DNA of 11,362 bases from Balneolaceae bacterium (GCA_007123985.1 SLGA01000298.1:1-11362), one strand, 5' to 3'. Numbered from the stretch's first letter, positions 1 through 6,557 are shown. Made by a program: numbers and translations. The notes: generated by a model not told the origin, from the letters alone.

Positions 1-415
1 CATCTCCTGTCGGAGTGGCCTCATCGAGCTCTTTTTCTCCTGAATCTCCATAAATACCCACAGCCGACGCTGATATAAATAACTCTGGACGATTTTGCGA
101 TTTCCGAATACTTTCAACCAGTTTTCGGGTTGATTCTATGCGGCTGTCATAAATTCTTTTTTTTACGGTCTCGCTCCATCGCTGGCCAAAGAGATTTTCT
201 CCCACCAGATTTATAATCACATCTGATTGCTCTATGGCATTATCAAGATCTTCGCCCCAGCCAATGTACTTGCGATTTTCTGCCTGCTGATCAGCATAAT
301 TTTCAGGAGATCTTGTAACGAGAGTTAAAAAGTGCCCCTGTTTCAATAATTCGGTACAGAGATAATTACCTATAAATCCTGTACCACCTGTAATAAGTAT
401 CTGTTTGGTATTCAT
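1..415 (-). CDS. TIGR01777-family NAD(P)-dependent epimerase-like protein, N-terminal part
   Basis: This gene starts with ATG at 415-413 and runs off the left edge, so only about 138 residues of a protein normally near 300 are seen. The N-terminus reads MNTKQILITGGTGFIGNYL, a Rossmann-fold start with the dinucleotide-binding motif GGTGFIG. About 50 residues later come NLVGENLFGQRW and, near the cut end, ISASAVGIYGD, both typical of the TIGR01777 branch of the extended short-chain dehydrogenases (the YfcH/SulA-homologue group). The family is thought to act on a nucleotide-linked or other small substrate using NAD(P), but the reaction is not known for most members. It is the last visible gene of the accA-cdsA operon, 40 bases after cdsA, a larger gap than elsewhere in that operon. 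The family call is firm; the substrate is unknown. Confidence 0.9.
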   Translation of the reverse strand, partial: MNTKQILITGGTGFIGNYLCTELLKQGHFLTLVTRSPENYADQQAENRKYIGWGEDLDNAIEQSDVIINLVGENLFGQRWSETVKKRIYDSRIESTRKLVESIRKSQNRPELFISASAVGIYGDSGEKELDEATPTGD

Positions 416-455
416 ACTTGTATAACGTTGAAGAGGTGAAAATCAATCCTTTTGA

Positions 456-1256
456 TCAAATCAAAAAGTAAAAATAGAAAAATATGAAGGGCGCTGAGAG
501 TATCATGGAATCAAATCTATCGAAGAGGCCACCATGTCCCGGCAGAAGAGATGATGAGTCTTTCACGTTGGCGAGACGTTTCAGTTTACTTGCAGCAATA
601 TCACCAAGAGGGCCGAATATACTAATCAAAACTACAGCTGCAGGCAAGTGCCATAAGGTTAGCGGGAATGGATCTGCTAAAACATAAACAATTATATAGC
701 CTGCAGCAGCACCCAAAAAACCAAACAGGAAACCTTCAATGGTTTTTTTAGGGCTGATCAAGGGAGCCAGTGGCCGTTTACCAAATGTTTTCCCTCCAAA
801 GTAGGCAAATACATCATTTCCCCAGATCATGAAAAAGAGAGTGAGTGTCAACCAAAAACCTTCAGGTTCCAGACCAAGATTTCTGATTTGTACAATCATA
901 AAAAACCCGAGCGGTGCATAAATTCCGGTAAAAAGTGTACTGAGCCAGCGAGCGGATACTGGTGTTTTTTTATCGATAATGGCCCAAATCGTTACCAGCA
1001 AAAGAGCCGAGGATAATGCAAGCACTATACTCTCGGGCAAAAGAGGAAATATCCAGAATGTAAACCCGAGAAGTATCGAAAGAATAAAATAATCGGGGCT
1101 GCCGGCAGATGTTACGATTCTGTGAACCTCCCACAAGGTAAAACCGGCCAAAATTCCCATTAATACTTCGAAAGACGTACCCCCAAACCACGTGATAAGA
1201 AGCACAAGTGCGGCAGCAGGAATACCAAAAAGAATTCTTTTTGTTAGTTCACTCAA
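456..1256 (-). CDS. cdsA: Phosphatidate cytidylyltransferase (CDP-diacylglycerol synthase)
   Basis: CdsA makes CDP-diacylglycerol from phosphatidic acid and CTP at the inner membrane, the branch point for all phospholipids. The 266-residue protein has the family's usual length, is almost wholly hydrophobic with about seven to eight membrane segments, and carries the signature near residues 223-249: SKLKR, then VKDSSSLLPGHGG, then DRFDS. The conserved loop WGNDVFAYFGGKTFGKRPL and SPKKTIEG before it also fit CTP-transferase enzymes. The start is TTG at 1256-1254, which overlaps the TGA stop of the upstream DUF2007 gene (TTGA), so translation is probably coupled. No in-frame ATG gives a better N-terminus, and residues MSELTKRILFG match the usual family beginning. 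The stop lies within a short AT-rich inverted repeat. Confidence 0.96.
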   Translation of the reverse strand: MSELTKRILFGIPAAALVLLITWFGGTSFEVLMGILAGFTLWEVHRIVTSAGSPDYFILSILLGFTFWIFPLLPESIVLALSSALLLVTIWAIIDKKTPVSARWLSTLFTGIYAPLGFFMIVQIRNLGLEPEGFWLTLTLFFMIWGNDVFAYFGGKTFGKRPLAPLISPKKTIEGFLFGFLGAAAGYIIVYVLADPFPLTLWHLPAAVVLISIFGPLGDIAASKLKRLANVKDSSSLLPGHGGLFDRFDSMILSAPFIFFYFYFLI

Positions 1257-1540
1257 TAATCCGGGTTTTTATCATCTTCAGTTGGGCCTGCATCTTCTTG
1301 CTCATTCAAGGCCCGCAGGGCTTTTCGGGCTTTTTTTTCGAAATCGGCCGGAACATACAAATATACCATCGACATCTCCCCAATATTCAGGCTGTATGAA
1401 GAATCTCTTTTAGAAAGAATATTTGATGGTATTTTAAGGCTTGCAAGGTAGCTTTTAGCCAGCTCAACTTCGTACTCCGTGCCCTTTTCGAGTATACATA
1501 CCCAGTTATTTATCTCGTTTGGTTTTGACCCTCGAAACAT
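1253..1540 (-). CDS. DUF2007-family small protein
   Basis: A 95-residue soluble protein. After a short N-terminus the segment NWVCILEKGTEYEVELAKSYL, then LKIPSNILSKRD and VYLYVPADFEKKARKAL, follows the DUF2007 pattern: a strand, a helix that scans subunit residues, the turn of the IPS type, and a final strand and helix. The family is annotated as a putative signal-transducing protein with a ferredoxin-like fold related in shape to PII proteins; a true function is not known. The C-terminal 20 residues are acidic and probably disordered. It starts with ATG 10 bases after the CPBP protease gene and its TGA stop overlaps the TTG start of cdsA by 4 bases, so the two are likely made together; a regulatory role for CdsA or the membrane is only an inference from this position. 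Confidence 0.8.
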   Translation of the reverse strand: MFRGSKPNEINNWVCILEKGTEYEVELAKSYLASLKIPSNILSKRDSSYSLNIGEMSMVYLYVPADFEKKARKALRALNEQEDAGPTEDDKNPDY

Positions 1541-1550
1541 GAGATTGAAA

Positions 1551-2468
1551 TTATTCTGTGAAAGTTGATTGCCTGAACATGGTTACAATCAGTATAACAC
1601 TCAAAACGATACTCACCAAAAGCAGCCATACCGGTGGCAGATTTTCAGCGGTCATTTCCTGAAACATCAACTCGGGAAAGTTAATCCCTGCAACCACAGC
1701 CGTTCCATTGTTTAAAAAGTGTGCTACAACTGCAGGCCAGATTGAACCGCTTAGCCATGTCATCAGTGCAAGAACAGCTCCCAGTGTGGCCAGTGGTATC
1801 AGATTTCCAAGCTGTATGTGGAACATTCCAAACACCAGACTTGATACAACAACCGCTGCTATTATTCCCCAGCTTTTTTCAAACGATCGAAGTACATATC
1901 CCCGAAAGAGCACTTCTTCGCACACAGCCGGTACAAGTGCAACATTGAGTAGTCCAAACAACAAGATTCCTTCTGTGGTTAAAAATTGCTGAATCATCTC
2001 ATACTGGCCCAGCTGTAAATCCGTAAAAAATTCGGGTACTGGAAGTAATGAATTCAGGTAGCCCAGATACATTACTGTTGGCTGGATAACCAATATCAGC
2101 AAGCCGCCGAACAGGGTATATTTCAGAGTATCGTTACTCCAGCCAAGGCGAAGATACTCCCGTACTCCCTCTCCAGTAGTATGAAGCCTTGTTACTATAA
2201 AAGTAGCCAGCCCGATAAAGAGTATTTGTCCTGCAGAATTACCTATGAAGAGCAGGTCTATTCGACTTGTCATTAATTCTGCGACATTTGTTGAATCTGT
2301 AAATTCACCAAATGCAAACATCAAACCAACAAAAACCAGACCTGCTACCACCTGAAAAAGTATTAAAGCAACTACAAGCCATATCATAACAATGGCCCAG
2401 TGGGCAAAACCATTACGTTCTGCCCATGATTGTTGATAAGAGTAGGAGTTGTTATCTAAACTGCTCAT
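1551..2468 (-). CDS. CPBP-family intramembrane glutamic endopeptidase (Rce1/Abi-like)
   Basis: This 305-residue membrane protein has about eight hydrophobic segments and all three motifs of the CPBP (CAAX protease and bacteriocin-processing, formerly Abi) family. Motif 1 is EEVLFR with E184, E185 and R189; motif 2 is FGMFH with F213 and H217; motif 3 is HFLNN with H250 and N254. These residues form the active site of Rce1-type proteases inside the membrane, so the enzyme is predicted to be active. In eukaryotes the relative cuts prenylated CAAX proteins; bacterial members have varied or unknown substrates, including bacteriocin precursors and membrane-stress proteins. Nothing nearby looks like a bacteriocin or a prenylated substrate. 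It sits 5 bases after the DUF4199 gene and 10 bases before the DUF2007 gene, in the accA-cdsA operon. Confidence 0.9.
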   Translation of the reverse strand: MSSLDNNSYSYQQSWAERNGFAHWAIVMIWLVVALILFQVVAGLVFVGLMFAFGEFTDSTNVAELMTSRIDLLFIGNSAGQILFIGLATFIVTRLHTTGEGVREYLRLGWSNDTLKYTLFGGLLILVIQPTVMYLGYLNSLLPVPEFFTDLQLGQYEMIQQFLTTEGILLFGLLNVALVPAVCEEVLFRGYVLRSFEKSWGIIAAVVVSSLVFGMFHIQLGNLIPLATLGAVLALMTWLSGSIWPAVVAHFLNNGTAVVAGINFPELMFQEMTAENLPPVWLLLVSIVLSVILIVTMFRQSTFTE

Positions 2469-2473
2469 TCTTA

Positions 2474-3058
2474 TTAGAAGGTCTCCTCATCTTTTTTTGC
2501 AAATACTTTCACTCCAATTAGTGCAGTAAGCAGGTTCAGCAGGCCGGTTACGGGAATTCCCCAAAATATTTGTCTGAAAAAAGACTGCTGTGTTTCAATA
2601 GAATCAGCCATTGCATCAATCATATCCTCTTTCGTTGATGCGGGCATATCCATCGCTTCGATGTTTGCAATCATGGATTGCAGAATTTTTTGAGTGTATT
2701 CAGGGTCAAAGAACATCACCCATAGCTCGCTCAGTATTACACTAAGCACTGTAATTACAGCTCCGGTTAAAAAGCCAAGAACAGCTCCCTGCCCAAGTTT
2801 CAGAAAGGGAGAAATTTCTTTTGTGTAATGCCATACGGCTACCAAACCGGCAAAAGCAGTGAGCAGGCAAATTACCCCACTACTTAGCATAAACGGAGAA
2901 AAAAATGAACCGGCAGGCTCTGAGTTAATCTGCTGATAACCAAAGAAAAGCCCGACAACAAAACTGATAAGACTGAAAATTGCGCCAACTATTACAAGAC
3001 TTGGCCAGTAGTTACTAAAAACAAATTTATCTTCTGATTTACTTTCAATTTCACTCAT
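2474..3058 (-). CDS. DUF4199-domain membrane protein
   Basis: A 194-residue protein with four predicted membrane segments, roughly residues 19-40, 52-75, 88-115 and 165-187. A cytosolic-looking amphipathic stretch between the last two starts with FDPEYTQKILQSMI and includes a helix rich in Met and acidic residues. This layout, with the aspartate-proline turn after the third segment, resembles DUF4199, a family seen mainly in Bacteroidota and of unknown function. Its ATG start overlaps the TGA stop of the DUF2085 gene (ATGA), showing close co-translation. No catalytic motif is evident. The family assignment rests on pattern similarity only; the call of an integral membrane protein is certain. 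Confidence 0.7.
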   Translation of the reverse strand: MSEIESKSEDKFVFSNYWPSLVIVGAIFSLISFVVGLFFGYQQINSEPAGSFFSPFMLSSGVICLLTAFAGLVAVWHYTKEISPFLKLGQGAVLGFLTGAVITVLSVILSELWVMFFDPEYTQKILQSMIANIEAMDMPASTKEDMIDAMADSIETQQSFFRQIFWGIPVTGLLNLLTALIGVKVFAKKDEETF

Positions 3059-3504
3059 AGTTCAAGGTTTTTTTGTTTAAATAGTTCGGAAATTACCAAA
3101 GAGACGGCAAATCCCAGGAGTATTCCTGTTAGAAACCGGCTGCTGTTTGTGTTTGTCCATATCTCCATCAGATTTCCTGCAAAGTCGATTATTTGAAACA
3201 TTACAGTAACTAAAAGAAAATGTAATGTCCAATTTTTACCTGGTCTTACCTTTATCAGCAGGGGGATCAATAACCAGCCGGCTAATAACCCGGAAAATAT
3301 ACCAAAACATCGGGTATTTACTGCCATCTGCACGCCATTAATTGAAAAGGATCTCTGCGGCATTTGATGGCAAACACCTTGAAGCAGGTTTCCTGTCCAG
3401 TGCCCAATGGTCTGTTCGGCTCCCCAAACTGCACCGCCCAGCGATACGATCACCAGTAGAAAAAGTGACACAAGAATTCCTGTATAAAGCCAAAGATGCT
3501 TCAT
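3055..3504 (-). CDS. DUF2085-family membrane protein
   Basis: A 149-residue protein with about four membrane segments. It has the DUF2085 hallmarks: GVCHQMPQRSF (C45, H46, R51), then NTRCFGIFSG (R66, C67), and a late SRFLTGILLG. The paired Cys-His and Cys residues are conserved across the family and could bind a metal or heme, but no function has been shown, so this is only a suggestion from the motif. The start ATG at 3504-3502 is 6 bases after the thioesterase stop, and the stop overlaps the next start by 4 bases. The first segment (residues 5-28) could act as an uncleaved signal anchor. Confidence 0.87.
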   Translation of the reverse strand: MKHLWLYTGILVSLFLLVIVSLGGAVWGAEQTIGHWTGNLLQGVCHQMPQRSFSINGVQMAVNTRCFGIFSGLLAGWLLIPLLIKVRPGKNWTLHFLLVTVMFQIIDFAGNLMEIWTNTNSSRFLTGILLGFAVSLVISELFKQKNLEL

Positions 3505-3510
3505 TGGCTT

Positions 3511-3939
3511 CTAATTCTTCACCAGATCGAGAAAATAATCGGGTGCTTTGCATGGCTTTCGGGTTTCTGAGTTTGTGAAACAGAGATTCACCTGACCCAA
3601 AATATGAGGCTTAGGCTGCCTATTTGTATAAACCCGATACCAGGTTTCCAGTTTTATAATTGGTTTTTTGTAAATCATTACCTCCACCGCCATCTCTTCA
3701 TCGTAATGTATGGGAGATTTATATTCCACCTGAGAATAGATTACAGGAAGCATGTAACCATCCTCCTCAAGACCGGAGTAAGATACACCAAGGGAACGTA
3801 TAAGTTCGGTTCTGGCAACTTCAAAATACTCGAGGTATCGCCCGTAATAAACATATCCCATTTTATCCGTTTCCCCGTAGCGGCTTCTAATCAGATGTTT
3901 GTAACTGATAAGTGGTTCTTTCTCAGGAAAATCAATCAT
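3511..3939 (-). CDS. YbgC/FadM-type acyl-CoA thioesterase (hotdog fold)
   Basis: The 142-residue protein belongs to the 4-hydroxybenzoyl-CoA thioesterase-like hotdog family, which cleaves acyl-CoA thioesters. The diagnostic N-terminal motif is RYGETDKMGYVYYGRYLEYF, in which D25 is the expected catalytic aspartate; it is followed by EVARTELIRSLG, the start of the central helix, and later by VEYKSPIHYDEE. Length agrees with YbgC-type enzymes (about 130-145). In proteobacteria YbgC is tied to the Tol-Pal system, but no tol genes are present here; the gene instead follows accA by 12 bases, which suggests a role in fatty-acid or acyl-CoA recycling. Acyl-chain preference cannot be read from the sequence. 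Confidence 0.9.
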   Translation of the reverse strand: MIDFPEKEPLISYKHLIRSRYGETDKMGYVYYGRYLEYFEVARTELIRSLGVSYSGLEEDGYMLPVIYSQVEYKSPIHYDEEMAVEVMIYKKPIIKLETWYRVYTNRQPKPHILGQVNLCFTNSETRKPCKAPDYFLDLVKN

Positions 3940-3951
3940 GAAATCCAGAGT

Positions 3952-4920
3952 TTAGGAGCTCGATTTTGCGGAAGCCTTTTCCCATTCACCCATAGCAGCG
4001 TACTTTTCTATTCTCTGGTCGATTAACTTGGCGGGTTTCATTTTTTTGAGCCGTTTCAGGCTTTTCAGAATCTGATTTTTTACAGCCTCGGCTGATTTCT
4101 TGTAATTGCGATGTGCACCGCCTAAAGGTTCAGCAATAACCCCGTCAATCACTTTGAGTTCAAGAAGATCTTTTGCGGTAAGCTTTAAGGCGGATGCAGC
4201 CTGTTCTTTGTACTCCCAGGTTTTCCATAGAATGGATGAACAAGATTCGGGTGAAATTACGGAGTACCATGTGTTTTCCATCATGTAGAGTTCGTTGCCC
4301 ATACCAATACCGATGGCACCCCCGCTGGCACCTTCACCAATCACAATACTTATGATGGGCACTTCAAGAACGGCCATCATCTTCAGATTTCTTGCAATGG
4401 CTTCTGCCTGTCCGCGCTCTTCTGCTTCAAGGCCGGGAAAGGCACCCGGTGTATCAAGCAATGTAACAACCGGAATGTTGAATTTTTCGGCCATTTTCAT
4501 GAGTCTGTACGCTTTACGATAGCCCTCGGGATTGGCCATGCCAAAATTACGATACTGCCTTGCTTTAGTATCCCGTCCTTTTTGATGGCCAATAATCATC
4601 ACCGATTCTCCATCGATGGTTGCAAGCCCCCCAACCATCGCTTTATCATCTGCATGGAACCGGTCACCGTGCAACTCAATGAAATCCCCGGTTATAAGGT
4701 CGATGTAATCAAGCGTGTAGGGGCGTTCGGGATGGCGGGCAAGCTGCACACGTTGCCATCTGGTAAGATTGGTAAAAATTGATTCCCGAAGCTGATCGGC
4801 TTTTTTCCGAAGCCTGTCAATTTCAGGCTTTAGAACTTCGTCCCCAACAGAGAGATCGCTCAGCTCTTCTATTTTCTTTTCTAATTCTTCAATGGGCTGT
4901 TCAAAATCGAGATATTGCAT
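3952..4920 (-). CDS. accA: Acetyl-CoA carboxylase carboxyltransferase, alpha subunit
   Basis: AccA pairs with AccD to move the carboxyl group from carboxybiotin on AccB to acetyl-CoA, giving malonyl-CoA for fatty-acid synthesis. The 322-residue length matches the family (about 319). The N-terminus MQYLDFEQPIEELEKKIEEL is the family's typical opening, followed by a coiled-coil region to about residue 50. The carboxyltransferase core includes ELHGDRFHADD (83-92), RNFGMANPEGYRKA, DTPGAFPGLEAEERGQ and GEGASGGAIGIG (195-206), the glycine-rich segment that builds the oxyanion site. accD is not in the window. It is the first gene of the long minus-strand operon and has a candidate promoter about 35 bases before its start. 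Confidence 0.98.
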   Translation of the reverse strand: MQYLDFEQPIEELEKKIEELSDLSVGDEVLKPEIDRLRKKADQLRESIFTNLTRWQRVQLARHPERPYTLDYIDLITGDFIELHGDRFHADDKAMVGGLATIDGESVMIIGHQKGRDTKARQYRNFGMANPEGYRKAYRLMKMAEKFNIPVVTLLDTPGAFPGLEAEERGQAEAIARNLKMMAVLEVPIISIVIGEGASGGAIGIGMGNELYMMENTWYSVISPESCSSILWKTWEYKEQAASALKLTAKDLLELKVIDGVIAEPLGGAHRNYKKSAEAVKNQILKSLKRLKKMKPAKLIDQRIEKYAAMGEWEKASAKSSS

Positions 4921-4955
4921 AGCGCTGGTTTTGCTGATTGCAGGTTTTTGTTTTT

Positions 4956-4986
4956 AATATAACAACAAATCTGTTTGGATTGCCAA
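4956..4986 (-). promoter_or_regulatory. Candidate promoter of the accA-cdsA operon
   Basis: On the minus strand the gap before accA has TTGGCA (4986-4981, five of six to TTGACA) and TATATT (4961-4956, five of six to TATAAT) with 19 bases between. The second box also partly fits the Bacteroidota -7 form TAnnTTTG. It would start RNA roughly 30 bases before the accA ATG. The gap has no terminator that I can see, so gldC transcripts may also read through. Spacing is slightly long, so this is tentative. Confidence 0.35.
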
Positions 4987-4994
4987 AGCTTCTG

Positions 4995-5330
4995 TTATTC
5001 GACAATCTCCATTTTTTCGGCAAAGTAGTCGCAGAAATCCCTCATATCACCGCTGATGCGTTCATCGTTGGTGGAATTTTCGAGTGTATCTGCCATACTT
5101 TTTAATGTTTGATGGAAGAAAATTTTCATCTCATCTATGGTCATATCCTTGGTCCAAAGATCAAGCCGAAGGGTGTCTTTATTTTTATGATCCCACAAAG
5201 CGAGAATCATTGCACGACATGCAGCCTTATCGTACCCCTGCAAGTCGGTGGCCGACCATTCAATACTTTCGGGGATATTTTTTTCATCAAGCTTTACTTC
5301 TATACCTATTTTTTTTGAGTGATTAGACAT
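4995..5330 (-). CDS. gldC: Gliding-motility protein GldC homologue
   Basis: A 111-residue soluble protein that closely follows GldC of Flavobacterium: LDEKNIPESIEWSATD near the N-terminus, LDLWTKDMTIDEMKIFFHQT in the middle and RDFCDYFAEKME at the C-terminus. GldC was found through gliding mutants of Flavobacterium johnsoniae, but it is also widespread in non-gliding Bacteroidota, and its biochemical role is not settled. It has no signal peptide or membrane segment, so it should stay in the cytoplasm. The gene begins 8 bases after rluD and is probably co-transcribed with it. No other gld or spr genes are present, so this gene alone does not show that the organism glides. Confidence 0.93.
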   Translation of the reverse strand: MSNHSKKIGIEVKLDEKNIPESIEWSATDLQGYDKAACRAMILALWDHKNKDTLRLDLWTKDMTIDEMKIFFHQTLKSMADTLENSTNDERISGDMRDFCDYFAEKMEIVE

Positions 5331-5338
5331 GGTTTAGA

Positions 5339-6346
5339 TCATTCCGGTTTACAATTATTTCTGAGCTTATCCAGCACAAACTGAAAATCTTCGGGCAAGG
5401 GAGAATCAAATTCTACTTTTTCGCCGGTGGTAGGATGAATAAAACCCAGTGTTTTTGCATGAAGTGCCTGCCGGCCAAGTTTTGCGAACATATTTTTGAA
5501 CATATTTTTTCGTGAGCCGGTATTAGGCCCATAACGAACAGTATCACCACCATAGGTTTGATCTCCAAAAACGAATAAACCCTCGTGCTGCAGATGAACC
5601 CGAATCTGGTGTGTACGTCCTGTTTCAAGCTGCACTTCGAGAAGTGCAAGATGGTCGAATTGTTCAAGCCTGGTAAAATGAGTAATGGCCAGTTTTCCTC
5701 CTTCTTTTAATACAGTCATAATTTTCCGATCCCTCGGAGATCTGCCAAGATAGCTTTCAATCCTGCCTGTTTCAGGCGGGTACCCCCACACTATGGCCCA
5801 ATAGGTGCGATCCGGTTTCTTTTTGGCAAACTGTGTTGAAAGCTTTTGGTGCGTTACCTCATTCTTTGCAACCACCAGCAGACCGCTGGTATCTTTGTCA
5901 AGGCGATGTACAATACCCGGCCGAAGTGTCTCTTCATCTGCATTGGCAAGGTTACTTTGTGTGTGATGCAACAGCCCGTTTACAAGTGTACCTGTCCAGT
6001 TTCCGTATGCAGGATGCACCACCAGATCCGATTCTTTGTTTACAATCAGCAGATCATCATCTTCATAAACGATGTTGAGCTCCATCTCTTCGGGCTTTGC
6101 CTTTTCCGGTGGAGGTTTTGGTAGCGAAATTTCAATTTTATCCCCGGGCTGCATTATGTACGAAGCTTTCTCACTTTTTCCGTTTACCAGAACGTACCCG
6201 TCTTTTATCGCTTTCTGAACTTTATTTCGCGTGGCGTTTTGAACAAATGAAGTGATATACTTATCAAGCCGTATATCGGTTGACTGCCCCTCGGGCACTT
6301 CAAGCAGATACTCTGTTTTCTGGGGATTTTCTTTTTCAATAATCAT
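5339..6346 (-). CDS. rluD: RluD/RluA-family 23S rRNA pseudouridine synthase
   Basis: A 335-residue enzyme that turns uridine into pseudouridine, most likely in 23S rRNA. An N-terminal S4 RNA-binding domain (about residues 22-75: RLDKYITSF, then VQKAIKDGYVLVNG) leads into the catalytic domain. The signature GIVHRLDKDTSGLLVVAKN contains the catalytic aspartate D150, and ETGRTHQIRVHL (about 242-253) and GRQALHAKTLGF (about 291-302) are the other conserved blocks. Length and S4 domain favour the RluD/RluC type over RluA, and the HRLDKDTSG form favours RluD, but the exact target site is inferred. A small in-frame duplication gives KNMFKNMF at 280-287, just before RQALHA. The start ATG at 6346 gives the usual short acidic lead; another ATG 5 bases upstream is out of frame. 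Confidence 0.93.
   Translation of the reverse strand: MIIEKENPQKTEYLLEVPEGQSTDIRLDKYITSFVQNATRNKVQKAIKDGYVLVNGKSEKASYIMQPGDKIEISLPKPPPEKAKPEEMELNIVYEDDDLLIVNKESDLVVHPAYGNWTGTLVNGLLHHTQSNLANADEETLRPGIVHRLDKDTSGLLVVAKNEVTHQKLSTQFAKKKPDRTYWAIVWGYPPETGRIESYLGRSPRDRKIMTVLKEGGKLAITHFTRLEQFDHLALLEVQLETGRTHQIRVHLQHEGLFVFGDQTYGGDTVRYGPNTGSRKNMFKNMFAKLGRQALHAKTLGFIHPTTGEKVEFDSPLPEDFQFVLDKLRNNCKPE
5486..5509. repeat. 12-base perfect tandem duplication inside rluD
   Basis: The 12-mer gaacatattttt occurs twice in a row (5486-5497 and 5498-5509). Its length is a multiple of three, so the reading frame is kept and the protein has KNMF twice. It looks like a replication-slippage duplication in a surface loop before the conserved RQALHA block. 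Confidence 0.9.
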
Positions 6347-6366
6347 GGCATGAAGATAGTGAAAAT

Positions 6367-6519
6367 ATGCCTTCTTTATTCAGAAACGCACATTTGAAAA
6401 AAACTTCATTTAAAAGTGTAAGGTTTTCTCATTTTCTTGCTCATACGTATAGACTATTTATTAAGGCGGAAGCTATTACCGCGAACTTGCAAGAGATGAT
6501 TTACGGAATCAAGAGTTAG
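6367..6519 (+). CDS. Candidate 50-residue small protein, opposite strand to its neighbours
   Basis: An ATG-to-TAG frame of 50 codons on the plus strand in the gap between rluD and the HtrA gene. The peptide begins MPSLFRNAHLKKTSFKSVRF and ends ANLQEMIYGIKS; it is basic in its first 30 residues, rich in Lys, Arg, His and Phe, with no signal peptide or clear membrane segment and no family that I recognise. Support comes from position: the frame ends 4 bases before a strong terminator whose T-run follows it on the same strand, and the frame converges on the HtrA gene. Against it, no Shine-Dalgarno sequence is visible (normal here), the ATG is only 20 bases from the divergent rluD start, and a chance 50-codon frame is not rare. 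A non-coding RNA from the same strand is an equally good reading. Confidence 0.25.
   Translation: MPSLFRNAHLKKTSFKSVRFSHFLAHTYRLFIKAEAITANLQEMIYGIKS
6394..6422 (+). promoter_or_regulatory. Candidate plus-strand promoter for a small RNA
   Basis: TTGAAA (6394-6399) and TGTAAG (6417-6422) are separated by exactly 17 bases, a sigma70-like arrangement with five of six and four of six matches. It would start RNA near 6430 and, with the terminator at 6524-6557, make a transcript of about 128 bases. If it is the true promoter, the 50-codon frame at 6367 would not be fully transcribed from it. Confidence 0.22.
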
Positions 6520-6557
6520 AAAGGCCGCGCAGTTATTTAGACTGTGCGGCTTTTTTT
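6430..6557 (+). ncRNA. Candidate small structured RNA ending at an intrinsic terminator
   Basis: This is the non-coding alternative to the 50-codon frame. On the plus strand three hairpins follow one another: a 4-bp stem GCGG/CCGC (6466-6482), a perfect 5-bp stem TGATT/AATCA with loop TACGG (6497-6511), and the 10-bp terminator stem (6524-6550) followed by seven T. I do not recognise a known family: it lacks the features of SRP RNA, 6S RNA, tmRNA or RNase P. Boundaries are set by a weak promoter match and the terminator, so the 5' end is a guess. Confidence 0.25.
6524..6557 (+). terminator. Rho-independent terminator, T-run on the plus strand
   Basis: Stem arms gccgcgcagt (6524-6533) and actgtgcggc (6541-6550) pair over 10 positions with a single G-U pair, close a 7-base loop, and are followed by seven T (6551-6557). 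Read on the minus strand, the same stem is preceded by an A-run right after the HtrA TAA stop and followed only by ctttct, a poorer U-tract. It may serve both strands, as shared terminators between convergent genes do, but the better direction is plus. Confidence 0.8.

Noticed and set aside
451..467. AT-rich inverted repeat TTTTGAT/ATCAAAA over the cdsA stop, seen as a possible terminator.
   Set aside because: The stem is short (7 bp, all but one A-T), overlaps coding sequence and has no proper T-run after it on the minus strand; the next gene starts 40 bases on.
1551..3504. A bacteriocin or phage-defence locus, suggested by the Abi-type CPBP protease.
   Set aside because: No small toxin precursor, immunity protein, ABC exporter or defence enzyme is nearby; the setting is lipid housekeeping.
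3604..4026. A 140-codon plus-strand frame opposite the thioesterase and the accA end.
   Set aside because: It is antisense to two well-supported genes, its peptide has no recognisable pattern, and the minus-strand proteins match known families over the same bases.
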